64,000 nt of DNA from Diplolepis rosae (GCA_030998225.1 JAPYXD010000555.1:7254001-7318000), one strand, 5' to 3'; positions 41,030-53,526 are shown, counted from the first letter of the stretch. Notes: generated by a model not told the origin, from the letters alone. A program made the numbers and translations.

Positions 41030-41361
41030 ATAGGGTGGAGTGAGACACAACTATTTTTATCTTACATCTACCAATAGTTAACCCTGACGGTGGAGACATT
41101 CCGCAAGTGGCGAACTACTGCACCGCCTTCAATGACAGGTATACACTCGACTCGTGCTAAGGCGGCGGCTAAGTTCTTGGTAAATATTTAAGTCATTGAC
41201 ATTATGATTCGGCGATCAAATTTGAATTAGAAGGTGTAGGAATAGATACACTAATTTTATTTTCTAGCAATAAAACCTAGGAAAACATCATACATAATAT
41301 TGCACGGTCAGTAAACAGTCATTGTATTCGCTGACCGTTTTCTAAGCCGGTTCCGCTAGGG
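41030..41361. mobile_element. Right arm of the outer foldback-family element
   Basis: 'gtgagacacaactatttttat', 'ccctgacggtggagac', 'ttcaatgacaggtat' and the terminal 'ttccgctaggg' match the foldback copies at 48698-49301 and 54917-55482. The terminal CCCTAGCGG complement is at 41353-41361. 41362-42270 has no gene I can support; the 102-codon ORF at 41647 is in AT-rich DNA and unrecognised. Confidence 0.65.
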
Positions 41362-42279
41362 ATCATATCAATAAAGAAGAATCCAGCGTGAATCAGGTGT
41401 ATTGACACTATTGCGCGATGAATACCCAAAGTCTGGCCAGCCCCTAGTTAGCACCGAGTTTCATGCTAGTTTTTTGTTAGCTAGCGGCATATGTAATTCT
41501 AGTTTGCCAGGCAGAATTCTCTCTTTTGCTTCGTGTATTCACAGTGCATTCCAATACACCATATGCTGTCGTACATATATTATATAGTATTATAACATAT
41601 ATAATAAATTTGTCTGTTTTATGTATATCAATAGATTGATCAGCCAATGATAGAGCCGTTTACTTTTACAATAAGAAAGATGCAAATATTTATAGAAAAG
41701 GATAATGAGATAGAAAAGAAATTGGATGTAAGTGAAATATATACCCACAAAAATATTTGGTTAGATCGAACAAAATTTAGATGGATAAACAACAAAATAT
41801 GCTTATTATACGGTTGGCCCAATTTTTACTTGATTAAAGGAATGAATTTATTTCACGCGACCGATGTTTTTTGTTTAGATACGATTCAAGCAGTTGAAAC
41901 AATTCTTTTAACTGATTTAACTAAATTTTTGTTGATTCAAATAAATTTTGCTTGACGCAACAAAAGATCTTGATTAATTCAACGAAGTAGTATTCGCCTT
42001 AATTCTGATATAAAATCTACATTTCACTTCAAATTTTGCCTGAGAATCCAGGACTTAAGGGCATATACTACATCGGTCAAGTAATTGTGTAGAAAATTCT
42101 ACATATTTTTTCAAAAAATAATAATTATTTTCACTGTAACTTTAAAATAAGACAAGGGACGTGCTAAGACAAGTTCCTTGACTTCCCTTTACATTGATTA
42201 TTTAAGAAAGGTAATTTCGGTAATTATATCGGTATTTATATCGGTATTATACTTGTTAAGAATGTTATAACGCGGTCAG

Positions 42280-43040
42280 TGCTATCCCGCCTGGGATCTG
42301 TTGCTGCCGGAGGGCCGCCTCTGGAGCAGAGCGGGTCGTGTGCGCCTTCGTTCCCAGGAGCCTTGGCTGTCAGCGTCACGATGGACGTGGAGCACTTCCT
42401 CTTCGTCGGCTGTTCGAATGACGAGTGTCGGGGCGGCGTGCCGCGGGTTCCTCCAGTACAAAAAGGCCTCTACGCCAGGTTCGGAAAGCACGCAGGGCTT
42501 CCAGCTCTGTCGAGCCCGAACGTACTGGTAAAGCTCGGGGTGCTGGACGACGAAAGATTTCACCTCTTTCTCTGGGAGGCCTCCGAAAGACCTGTTTGCT
42601 TTTCCAGCTGCAAAGAATGAGCTCCTCCTCGTCTATAGACTCCTGGGGCCCTGCGGTGGGGCACGTCGTGCGAGGTGCCGGTCTAACTTGCTCCTGCCCT
42701 GGCACGGGGTCTGCTGGGAGGCTTTCTGATGTGGGGGGTGGGGGGGGGGGGTGCTACTGGGCCCCTCTTGGCGTGGTAGTGTTGCTGCCTCCTTCCGGGC
42801 ACACGTCGGTTGCAGGAACTCAGCGGTGAAATACCATGGGAAGGAGTAGGTGTAGGGGTCGATAGTCTGGAGGCGACGAAGATCGGCCGACCACTCGTCA
42901 GTGGTGGCTTTCTTGTCGGGCCACGGAGGCCACCTTCGAAACGCGCCCTCCTCAGAACGTATCTTCTTTTTTTAACCTCCGCGGATCACGGCATCCGGAT
43001 TTCTTAGCCTCTTCTTCCAGATGTTCTGTCTTCTTCTGCC
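42280..43040 (-). pseudogene. GC-rich island with broken, unidentified coding traces
   Basis: About 760 bases with far higher G+C than the surroundings. On the minus strand two overlapping frames (42376-42705 and 42282-42563) look like one coding sequence with an indel. One segment reads FVVQHPELYQYVRARQSW; further upstream a minus frame reads LRRLQTIDPYTYSFPWYF. Charged, Pro/Arg-rich stretches surround them. A run of G at 42737-42750 may hide a sequencing error. It could be a fragment of a GC-rich transposon or transferred DNA. I cannot name it. 43041-43680 has nothing recognised. Confidence 0.35.
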
Positions 43041-43687
43041 GCGAGAGGCGTGAAGGAGGGAAAATATTAGAGGAGCGAATATGCTGTAATTCGTATGTGT
43101 TTATTTTCAAAGACTTTCGTACAATCCAGGAAACTGGCTGGTGCCGGAAGTATTCTTCTAACCACCACCGTGGTGGCTGCCGGAAGAATGGTGTTCTCCT
43201 TACTTTACTTTAATAATTCTATTATTCAATGTTGAAATGAGATACATATTATTAATGTAGTATAATAGTAGTATGTACAATTAATGCCTGTACCTACATC
43301 TAGCTTTGGATGTTTTACCAGGACTAGTTTTGATTTGTGCTATTTGAATTTTAACATATTTTTACTTCGACGAAGTGTGTGTTTTTAGTCTATTTGCGGG
43401 AAAACGAAATACAAAACCGGTTAAGTATGGTGCTCTGGTTAGAGCCGGCCGGTTTCTTATATGTTCGCAGGGGAACTCGGCGCACCATTCAGGACACGAG
43501 CGGGCCCTCTGCGTCTATCCGCCAATCACGCGCTATACTCCCCATCCGTGAGGAATTCGGCTGTCGGATCTGAGGTATTGGCTGAGACCCCGCACCAATC
43601 AGCATGCGGCGTGTGGTTGGTTACTATTAGCAGTCTTATTGCTTTAGCGTCCGTATGACATGCTGGATAGTTCTTTTGATAATTTAA

Positions 43688-44363
43688 GGAGGTTCATTTC
43701 TGAGTCTTTTTACTTAAAATGCACAAAAATTGACGAAAAGTTTCCACAGAAATTCTTATATGGTAAATAGTAAACTGATATCTAAGGAACAGTATGACAG
43801 TTCGTAGAAATCAATTAGGTAACTGCAAGATTCATAATTAATAAGTTTTCTCATTGGAATTGCTGTTGTTGACTAGGTTAACCTCCATTACGTGTGATAG
43901 CGGAAACGTCGCAATTCTCGCCAAAGCGCACATTTAGTAAACTATTTCAACAATCGAAACAGATAGACTATATGTGACTTGTCGCGAAGAAAAGTACATT
44001 AAGGCGCAAGAATAAATTTTCAGGTTTTCGCATTTATAAGCAGTTCTTTCCAATGGACGAATCAAAAAAATTCTGACTAATCTACTTTAGCCGTAATTAG
44101 GGTGCAAAGTAACCGGAAAATACAGATCTTCGTTGTTAGCCACTCTTTTAAACTCTCGCCCTGAAAAATCTTGTCTTGCTTCCTAACGTCCCTTTCTTCG
44201 CAACTAGTCACATATGATGGAGCAGACTGAGCGCGCACGCGCGCGTGTGTGTATACGTGCAGGTATGGGGAGGCGACGTTGCCAAACTAAAGGCTCACTA
44301 CTTTAGTCAATAGCGAGTCTATAGGAACTCTCTTTTGACTATCGACGTACCCGATGAACCTCC
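43688..44363. mobile_element. TTAA-flanked element, 676 bp
   Basis: Short inverted ends GGAGGTTCAT are bounded by TTAA (43684-43687 and 44364-44367). There is no ORF. It includes a purine/pyrimidine-alternating tract near 44232-44260. The TSD resembles that of 14697-15362, but the arms do not fold back. The short TIR keeps confidence moderate. Confidence 0.5.
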
Positions 44364-44552
44364 TTAATCTAAAGAAAGGCCACGGGATCTATTATAGAAG
44401 ACACTGTATCACCTAAAATTTCAACCAGAAATAATTAATATTATCGAAAATAAGTTTCGGAATCGTAATTCAATAAAATATTTTCTGATAGTCTCTTAAC
44501 CGATGTGGTACAGGCCCAGAAATTTAATAACTAAAACCCTTCAATAAATTAG

Positions 44553-44801
44553 TTTCCCGCAGGTGGTCTTGTAGCAATAGGTGATAAAATTATAGGAGTT
44601 TCGTATTTGAAAGGTGATAAGATCCAGACATTCAGAATCAGATGCAAAGACTCAAAGAAAGTTTCCACTGAGCTTTCGAATCGGAGAGAAAAAAATACAG
44701 ACGTACAGCAGCAATCTGAAATTGGTTCGTTTGCTAGTTTAATTTTTTGCTTCAAAAATAATGTGTGGAACCTTGAGGTTTGCTTTACGTTTTGTAAATA
44801 A
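44553..44801 (+). CDS. Gene B last exon: C-terminal part of serine-protease homologue
   Basis: After AATTAG the exon reads FPAGGLVAIGDKIIGVSYLK to a TAA at 44799-44801 (82 residues). FPAGGLVAIG...IIGVSY corresponds to trypsin GDSGGPLV...G..GIVSW, with the catalytic Ser replaced by Ala. Exon position, phase 0 and sequence match gene C (FPPSSIAIQGRNIIGFTYLE) and gene D. It is the only such exon between gene B exon 3 and gene C, so I assign it to gene B. That implies a 26.5-kb intron made almost entirely of transposons. An intermediate exon like those at 1435 and 59944 was not found. Confidence 0.5.
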   Translation, partial: FPAGGLVAIGDKIIGVSYLKGDKIQTFRIRCKDSKKVSTELSNRREKNTDVQQQSEIGSFASLIFCFKNNVWNLEVCFTFCK

Positions 44802-45180
44802 CATACATCACATTGTTGAAAATGTTTCACTCTGCAAATTTAAGGGGAGAAAACCCTTTACAATTTTCAAAAAGTCGATTTTTTTCTCATACTTCGAATG
44901 TATAATATATTAAGAGCATACTGGAAAGAAGAAAAATCGAAATATTAAATATGAGTTATCGCATATAGTCGCGAGCGCTGGGTCCCGTATACCGTAAACT
45001 AGCGAGTCAACCCTACTTAAAAAAACCATTAGAACCCGATAGAACGCTGTTAGAACATGTGTAAAATGGCTCCGCGTATATAGTCTTAAACGGGTATCAT
45101 CCAGGTCGTATCCGACCTTAAGGAGGGTTCTGTATGTCCATGAAAGGGTTCTATGCGGAACCAAACATTGTTACGCTAGG

Positions 45181-45545
45181 CCCCTTTAGACACCCCCATC
45201 GCACTTGGACAAATTTGTCAATCTATGTCCCTGCTATAACCCCTTTAGATCCTGTTAGACGCCCATACCTTCGATTCAAGAGATCCCTGATAGAACCACG
45301 GTAGACCCATTTAGACACCCAGGGCGCACTTAGCCAAATTTTTCAATCTATGTCCCCGTTATAACCTGTTTTGATCCTGTTAGACGCCCATACCTTCAAT
45401 TCAAGAGATCCCTGATAGGACCATGGTGAATCCGTTTAGATACCCAGAGTGCACTTTGACAAAATTTGTCAATCTATGTCCCAGCTAGGGACCGTTTAGA
45501 CCCTGATAGACTTCCACACCTATGATTCCTCAGATACCTGATACA
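45181..45545. repeat. Tandem repeat, about 124 bp x 3
   Basis: Units start at about 45181, 45306 and 45429. They share 'tttagacaccc', 'caatctatgtccc', 'gatcctgttagacgcccata' and 'gagatccctgat'. 44910-45180 carries looser related words. No gene. Confidence 0.7.
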
Positions 45546-45644
45546 ACTACATACACTAATCCCAGACGGTAGCCAGGTATACCCTGTTAAGTCCCGTTCG
45601 CCAATTAAAATAATATAAATTGAATACCTTTGTATTGGTAGGTC

Positions 45645-45671
45645 GTTATATATATATATATATATATATAC
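45645..45671. repeat. (TA)n microsatellite
   Basis: About 13 uninterrupted TA units. The ORF spanning it is an artefact. Confidence 0.8.
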
Positions 45672-46159
45672 TGCAGGTATACGAAATGGACGTTGTGCAA
45701 GGATTAGAATCAGTTTAGCTGGAAATTTTGTCATGTGCGGATGAATTTTTGAAACTAAAATGCCAAACTATCTTAAAGGAACGCGGGGTAATATTATTCG
45801 AAAATATTCTAAAAAAGACATTAGCAAGGTAATCAATTTACAGATATGTGTGGGGGGAGTTTCGGGCTGAATACAAGGGCGGTGCAAGTGAGACTAAAAA
45901 AAAAACTAGACTGCCAGCAGTGAGGATATCCGTACAAATCTTTTTCACGAATACAGAACTATTGAGTTTTTAACTGTTTTTACTGCCCTGTCAGACATTT
46001 TGATTTTTTCTGCGTTCAAGCAAAGAATAAGTTTTGGAGAGTCAGGGTCGAGAGGCGTAGGTTTTAAAATTGTCGTTACGTATCGGTGTGCTAATAAAGA
46101 AATATATTCAGGAATTTTGATTGATTCTGGTTACGAAATAAATCGAAGGACAGTATAAG

Positions 46160-47240
46160 TCATGAGATTGTTGGGCGTTGGAAGAGAAGGAATAAATGTA
46201 TTTTGCAATCTTACGGAAGTATGCACTGGATTGAGTCAAGGCAGTTACACTAAAATCGTCGAGCCTATTTATGCAGCTGCCAAGTCGTCATTTGAATTTG
46301 TTTTATAAAAGCTGTTGAAGAAGAGATTGGAAAAAATGTTGAACATGGAAGGAAATAAAAAAATCTTAAAATCTCTGGTGACAGTACATGAAAAAGCAAT
46401 TATTGCCAAGGTTGTAGATCCTGGAAAAATAAGACTCATACTGAAGAATATCGTAAAATGTATGAGTATTGCGAAGAAGAATGCATGAAGAATCACGAGG
46501 GCTCATCGGGAAAAATCGAGCTTGATACTATGAAAGAAATGTTTTCGACATCGAAAGAGAAGTTTGGTGTGAAATATAGTAATTATATAGATGATGGGGA
46601 TTCACAAACTTTCAAGGCCATTCTAGAATTGAATGCTTATGGTGACGAGATGACTATTGTAAAAAGCGAGTGTATTGGCCATGTATAAAAGAGAACGGGC
46701 TCTAGACTCCAAAACGTAAGAAAAGAAAAAAAAACTTTTGGGAAGAGAGAATTTGACGAATAAGGTTGTAAATAACTCACAAAATATTATGGTTAAAGTA
46801 TTTAGAGAAACGTGAATAGTGTCTATATGAAAAAATAAATTATGGCTACTCATTATAATATTTCTCCAATAAGAGAAGAGCAAAATCATGAAAACTGTCC
46901 GACTGGAGCCAAAATCTGGTGTAAGTGGCAGAAAGCTTTCGCTTCAAAAAAAGATCCAAAACTTAAAGATCTTACTCCATTACTTGGCTAGGCGATTAAA
47001 CAATATCTCCTACCAATTCATAAAGATTTATCCAGGGACGATTGACTTGGAAGATGTTTGGATAACCATACCCAGAATGCTAATGAAAGTTTTGACGCGA
47101 CAGTTTCGTGATAATCTCCAAAGCACATCCATTCCGGACTAAAAATTTTATTGAAATGTCAGTCTATATTGCTGCTGGGATATTTAATGAAGGCTACACC
47201 TCCATTCTTAGAGTTATGAACAAGTTAATAATAGATTGTT
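46160..47240 (+). pseudogene. Mutator-like (MULE) transposase, decayed
   Basis: Pieces in three frames resemble the Mutator-like transposase domain common in arthropod genomes: MRLLGVGREGINVFCNLTEV followed by TGLSQGSYTKIVEPIYAAAK (46162-46305); a Cys-containing block and VKYSNYIDDGDSQTFKAILE (46458-46688); HENCPTGAKIWCKWQKAFAS (46888-46950); and IAAGIFNEGYTSILRVMNK (47165-47230). The DDE-like core between them is partly deleted, with several stops and shifts. No TIRs were found. The assignment rests on remembered family motifs. Confidence 0.65.
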
Positions 47241-48318
47241 CAACAAGAGTTGAAAGATGCAGATTTCAACTCGTGTTGAACACTGTACTTTTTCCGATTT
47301 CTCCACTGAAAGCGTTCTGTTATCAAGCCCGTTGAGGGGAAACAAGATATATAAAGCAAACGACTGACAGTTGCGTTGAATTTGTTCAAACAACTGACAG
47401 TTGCATTTTAATTTGTATGGATAGTAGCGGACCTTGTTTACTCTTCAAGCCGTTGCTATAACTTCTCAGTACGTTGCTATGACTTTTCAGGCCGTTTCTA
47501 TGACTTTTCAGACTATTCCCAACTCTTTTTCTCGCAACTTTTATAAGTTTTCTACATTCACCTGGAATTCCCAATTTTCATTCCCCGAAACGGGCCTAAA
47601 ATACAACGATTTCAGTGAAGTTATTGGAAAAATATAATTATTGGCACCTACTCCAAAGTTTACGCCGAATATACCGATCCGGCGCGAGTAGCGAGACAGA
47701 ACCGGATGACTCTTTCTGAGATAAAAGCAGCTCGTACAGACCGCAAACAGCAGTAAATCAAAGATAACCAGCGTTCCGAGTTCGCAATAGGCAAATTATA
47801 TGCGCCTGGAATTGCTGATTGATCGGTAAGTCAATAATAATGTCAGTAATGAGAAAAAAAATTTTTGTGTTTGAGATCAATGAAAAAAATATGAGGAAAC
47901 CAGCACTTATCAATGCAACGCAAAAGACGCCTGAAAAAATACCCTCTAGAACCACCAGTTTGTTTTATAAAAAAGAATATATATTTTTACAAATTTCAAA
48001 GCTATAATAAAATGATGTCAAAATTAAAAAATGATGCGATTATTTTATCACCTTCAGAAAAGTTCATAAAAAATGACTAATTTTCGGACATCCAAAGGGT
48101 TTCCTCCCCTTGAAATACAGTTGCTTAATAGTATTATGAATTTCATATGATTTTCTGTAACATTTGCAACTCAATAATTTCGTGAATTTTAGAACATTTC
48201 TAATCTATCTTCTTTGAAAAATTTGTTAAATTATTGTATTGATAACGTAGCCGTATGTAATTGGTAGCGTCACACCCTACCATACGGCTACAAGGATATA
48301 TGTTTCAAAATTTATATA

Positions 48319-49646
48319 CAGGGTTTTCCAATTAGATGTTTCATTTTGAATAGCCCGTTATTTTGGCAGGTGTCATAATGAGAGGTGTCATTTTTTGACA
48401 AATATCAACTAAAAACTATGCCACTAATATAAATGGAAAGATACACGCTTCAACACGCATAGGAATTGTTCAAATTCACTACAAAAATCATTATGAGCTC
48501 TGTGGCTCATTTTCACCTTGGAGGCTACAATAATAAGCAGAATCATCGCATTTGGGGTTTGAAAAACCCAAAAATGATTATTGAAAAACATCTTTATTCA
48601 CAACGTGTAACTGTTTGGTACGGTTTTTGGACAAGGGGGATCATTGTGCCTTATTTTTTTTTAAATGAAGCTGAAGCGGCTGTTTCGTTGTTTGAATCCC
48701 TAGCGGACCCGGTTGAGAGAACGGTCAGAGAATATTCTGACCGTTCTCTGACTGTTCTCTGACCGTTCTTTGACTTCACATTATTATGGCTAAGAAAGAT
48801 AAAAAAAAACATTTAAAACATTGAAATTATGATTCTGTGGCGAAATTTGGAATAGAAGGTGTAAGAATAAATACAATAATTTTATTTTTCAGCGATAAAA
48901 ACTAGAAAACATCATGTACCTGTCATTGAAGGCAGTGCAGTGGTTCACCATTTGCGGAACGTCTTCACCATTAGGATTAGCTATTATTAGACGTGGTACA
49001 GAAGTAGTAGCGTCTCTCTCCAACCAATGATCAACCCTGACGGTCGAAACGTTCCGCAAACGGTAAACCACTACACTGCCTCCAATGACAGGTACATGAT
49101 GTTTTCCTAGTTTTTATAGCTGAAAAATAAAATTATTGTATTCATTCCTACACTTTCTATTCCAAATTTCGCCATAGAATCATAATTTCAATGTTTTAAA
49201 TGTTTTTTTATCGTTCTTAGCCATAATAATGCAAGGTTACAGAACATTGAGAGAACGGTCAGAATATTCTCTGACTGTTCTCTCAAACGGGTCCGCTAGG
49301 GATTGCCTAATCGAAACATGATTAGTGAATTTTTATACCCAGAACTGGAAGATATGAATGTGGACGATATTTATTTGCAACAAGACGGCGATACGTGTCA
49401 CACAAGTGGGCAAACCATCGGTCTTTTGCGTAAAAAAAGCCCCAAATGTGCAAAAATGTAATGGAAAATTTCATCAAAAGAGCATAGTCCTGCAAACGTA
49501 GCTGTGAAGGCCATATGAATGATATTATCTTTCATTATTAATGGCAAACCTTCCGCTATTGAATAAAATAAAAATCAAATGAAATTGCACGGAAAATACG
49601 TGTTTGTCTTATAAATCAAAATGACACCTCTAATTGGAAAACCCTT
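48319..49646 (+). mobile_element. Tc1/mariner-superfamily element, second copy, split by a foldback insertion
   Basis: Ends (C/A)AGGGTTTTCCAATTAGA are flanked by TA (48317-48318 and 49647-49648). Transposase pieces occur on both sides of the foldback element: AHFHLGGYNNKQNHRIWG and VTVWYGFWTRGIIVPYFF (48495-48665), then PELEDMNVDDIYLQQDGDTC (49335-49400). These align with 10168-11280, but the N-terminal part and third Asp are gone. The 98-aa ORF at 48466 runs into the insertion. Confidence 0.85.
48698..49301. mobile_element. Foldback element, CCCTAGCGG family, 604 bp
   Basis: Perfect ends CCCTAGCGGACCCG and their complement. The arms of about 290 bases are near-perfect inverse complements, including 'gagagaacggtcag' dyads and 'acctgtcattgaaggcagtg'. 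It is noncoding and interrupts the transposase remnant. A target duplication is not clear (possibly just AT). Confidence 0.85.
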
Positions 49647-50639
49647 TACTAAAATAAAAGTAGTTCGATTTGAAGAAAATGAATATAAAAAAATAAAACA
49701 ACACTAGAATGCAAATAAAAACAATCGTATCTGCCACGTAGTACTTGTGCAAACGCATTTAAGACACGTTTATTAAATGGTATACACTCGTGATTATGAA
49801 TGCACTTTGAAATAATATTGAAAAAAGCAAAGTTTATATAATGATAAATTTATTAAATAATCAATTTAAGCATGTTACTATACCGACTGGGGATATAAGC
49901 AAAATTTTTAAATTTTTATCCATCTTAACAAAGCTTAAATTGGTAATTTTTTACATTATTTGATAAATATATTCTTATACACACAAATCATAAATCTGAG
50001 CTTTTTTATATATTAATTTAGCGATTTACACTTTATTAACGTTATTCCTTGTTAATTATTGGTAAATACGGTTGTTGCACTTAAAACAACAAAGGAAAAT
50101 TGCAAATTCTTCACAAAATTATAAAAATAGTTCTTTTTAGGTGCAAAATCTAAAACTTATGAATTTCTTATGGAGATAGCTACTTTTTGTTCAAAATATG
50201 AATGTGGTAGAGTAAAATGCGTTTTTTGTCCAAGATGCACGATAAACGCGACTTCCGGGCTTGTAGAGTGGGCGTAAAATGTGACATGGCCGCACCACGA
50301 CGGTGACGCATGCGCACTTTGAGAGTGGGAAGAAATTAGATATTCACGCCCGTATCAGCGGGCGGGAATGGGCTTACTTGCCGCTTACAAAGCTTGCATC
50401 CGTTACCATTATCGGGCATGTGCACCATTTTCAACTTTTTGAAAAATTCGATTCGTAGCTCACTTCAAGTTTCACCTGTCGTAATAAAATATGGCATTTT
50501 GAAAGCTAAAAACAGGTAATAATTTTCATATATGCATACTTCTACCTTTGAGATACTTGTTTAACGTCTTGTTTACCGTGCACTTAGACAAAAAATATCG
50601 TGTGTGGCAAGGGCGCCATTAGTCGATCCACACTCGCGT

Positions 50640-51500
50640 GATTCCGACACTCGCTTCGCTCATCCCTGCTGCAAGTAAAAAGATAGAAATCTTAACTTCT
50701 TGAATCATTTTGAATCTTGATCACAGAAAAAGATAGAGATAATTTATCCCATTCTATCTCTTTTTCTTTCTGAATTTACGTCTATCCTTTTTAATAACTA
50801 CTTTTTTATCCATTCCAATCCTTCATCAATCCACCTTAATTTTGTTCTATCTCTTCGTCAATCTAAATTCACGTCTATGTTTTACAATCTCCCCTTTTCT
50901 ATCTCATTCTATTCTATATCTATCAACGTATATCTTTTTCTATCCCTTTGTTAATCTTAATTGACGTCTATCTTCTACAATTTCCTTTTTTCTATCTCAT
51001 TCTATCCTTCATCTATCAACGTCAATCTTTATCTATCTTCTTGCCAATCTAGTCGATGCCTATCTCTCCCTATTACAAATTTTAAACTCTCTTTCTATCT
51101 CTCATTATCTCTTCTTACAACAAAAGAAGATCAGTCCACTACTAGGATATTTTATACTCATTTTCTATAAGGATGATTATATTTTATGTCCAATGAAGTA
51201 ATAGTCTTCCCCTATGTAAAATGGACACAGTACTTTTTGTAACTGTACTCTTCATTTCGTGGTAAGAATAGATACTGAGGGAAGACTAAGGGATAGGAAA
51301 AGATAGATATTACCAGACATAGGGATAGAACAAGATATATATTCACGGTCACTCTGGATAAGTGCGGAGATAGAAAAAAATAGAGTTTTGGGGATGCAAA
51401 GTGATGAGTTGGGAGAGATAGAAATGTTCTATCTCTACCCATCCCCCAGTTCCTATCTTTTTCAATCTCTTTACTTCCAGCAGGGATGCAGCAAACTTCA
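50640..51500. repeat. Foldback-flanked microsatellite-like tract
   Basis: 'catccctgctgcaagtaaa' at about 50664 pairs with the complement of 'tttacttccagcagggatg' at about 51470-51488. The interior is imperfect 'tctatctctt' repeats, with the purine strand switching sides in the right half. ORFs on both strands are artefacts. 49650-50640 is AT-rich with no gene. Confidence 0.6.
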
Positions 51501-51773
51501 CGCTCGTGCAAGATTAACCAACTTGTCGCCCTAGCCACACAATATACTATTATTGCATACATTAATTTACGTACGAAGCGTACTTTTTGAGATGTTTTGA
51601 TATCTCAAGATAAGAAAAACTCACCCTGTATACTCTATAATTCCTATTCACCCGATGTATATAGTTCTTTTCAAGCAGTGGTCTGTCAATCTAGATCGTT
51701 TGGCAAGAAAGATCTATAATTAACGATTTTTACCCTTTTCTCAACTTTATAAATTGATTGACTATATGTGCAG

Positions 51774-52261
51774 ATAAAAGAAGGAAAATTGAATTAAGAG
51801 CTCAGGAATACATCAATATTCTTGTTTCGTTGTGGAGAATGATTTCTGATGAAGAATATTACATATTATGCCTTGGAGCCTTGATTAAATCAAATTTGAT
51901 CTTTCTTACTACTCAATGTTCTAAGAATCTGAATCCACTTAATAATATTGGTGTTCTGACTGGAATGAATAATCCGTCAGATACTCCAAAAAGAATTCTG
52001 AACGGTACACAACCACTTGGTAACAATTCGGAATTTACTATTCTAGTTGTGAGTATTTCTACATAACACTAGAGAATTTGATCCTAATATATTTTTAATT
52101 TAAACATTTGAACGTTGTTGAACACTCATAACGTAAACAATTTCATTTTTCTTTAGTTGGACAGGAATATTGAGCTACCATCGTCTATAAGGATAGGTGT
52201 CGTGACTACTCCCATCCATGAGATAGATAGATATGGAGTATTCTTAGGTTGGAGCAAACAG
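51774..52261 (+). CDS. Gene C exons 2-3: serine-protease homologue
   Basis: Exon 51774-52048 (after ATGTGCAG, before GTGAGT) and exon 52157-52261 (after TTTAG, before GTAAAA) keep frame and match gene B in phase. The trypsin block is CLGALIKSNLIFLTTQC, with Gln where the catalytic His should be. The DIAL segment reads EFTILVLD, with Asp missing at the catalytic place. Exon 3 ends FLGWSKQ, the counterpart of GWG. No signal-peptide exon was found between 44802 and 51773. The last exons are at 59944-60282. Confidence 0.6.
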
Positions 52262-53526
52262 GTAAAAATATAAAACTAGACATGGAGAAAAATAAGCTTG
52301 TTATAGCAGCAAATATCATGTTTTCTGAGTTTTCTGTTTTTATAGCTTGAATTTCTGCAGATTGTTAGAATTTAATTTATATAGGTAAATGATTAGCTTT
52401 AGACGAAGAAAAATGGAAATTCGGGGAGTATATGAATGATTAACGGAGAATGAGAATCCTTATGTAGGAATCAATATATGAATCTCCCTGGTATATCGGA
52501 ACCTACACACTCTAAAGACAATCTATTGGTAGTAAAATTGCGTTCCTTTCAGAATACATCCATTGAAATTATACAGATTTCTTCTGTCGATCAACACAAT
52601 CATTTCACTGTTAAAAAACTCATCTGTAAAATGCAAAACGAAAATACTTTTACCAATAAACGATTTCTTTCGACTCTGAAAAGAAATTATTCAACTATTA
52701 AAAGATTGCATTTCTAGACTAGCGGACCATCGAAGGGCTATCAGTCGCACTTTTTATATTGATTTTGTGAAGCCTCCTTGAATTACATTAATTATTATGG
52801 TTTTTATCAAAAATCTAGATAGACTTAAAAATTTCAATTTATTAAAATTTACATTTAATGGAATCCAAAAATTTCTCTCTGTTGAAAAAAAAGGACCGGC
52901 ATAATTATTGTTTGTCTCCGGAATATAATAAAATAAAATTGAATTCTGAGTATTGGTCGGGGATTGGCTGTTAAGTTTAAAAATTCTTTTACGCTCGGAC
53001 TTTATCGCAAAGCTACGAAATAAAGGTTCGCTAGTCTCATTAGTAAACCATTGCGTAATTATTATGAATTCCTTATAATCAGAGGTGGTGATTAGAGTAA
53101 ATATGATTGGTGAAGATATGGCAGAGAGTGGAAGGATGTGGGAACCGTGGACCACTTTGTAGTACCGAGGTTCACGATTACGGATTAACGACTACGATTA
53201 CGAATCAAATACAAAGGATCAAAAATCTACGAAGAAAGAGATTTCACCGCAGAGTTAGGTTTTCAGACCCTTTATTGTGGAAACAAACTCAGTCTACATT
53301 TGAATTTATTGAGTTTTGCGCGCTGAATTGCTTCCGCGTGTTATATATAAATGTCAGTGGCGCCTTCGAACGAGCCCGCAAGTCCTCAAGATAAGATAAA
53401 AGATATCCTTCAGATAGTGAAATCAAAACCTTAATTATAATGAAGAAACTAATAGAAAAATTAATGCGGACACAAGGAAATAATTTGAAGTCCATAAGAT
53501 TTTCCTGGTAAGCACTGGTAGCAACC

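Larger units (their letters stand above)
19066..41030 (+). mobile_element. Penelope-like element, decayed, with three later insertions
   Basis: The parts in order are: RT region 19112-20697, a 982-bp TIR element, the GIY-YIG region, the LTR retroelement (22086-39730), a short 3' piece, the mariner (39782-40707), and the tail 40710-40935 with 'ggtggtgggtaataaagac'. The tail matches a second Penelope tail at 57040-57330. The outermost bases are inverted repeats ('caccct.ctgtaaaatac' at 19048 and its complement near 41033). It may have been 2.5-3 kb before the insertions. Confidence 0.75.

Noticed and set aside
41647..41955. 102-aa ORF
   Set aside because: AT-rich composition, no motif, and no splice or promoter context; not enough to call a gene.
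53107..53394. 95-aa basic ORF
   Set aside because: No motif or conservation seen, and overlapping ORFs exist on the other strand.
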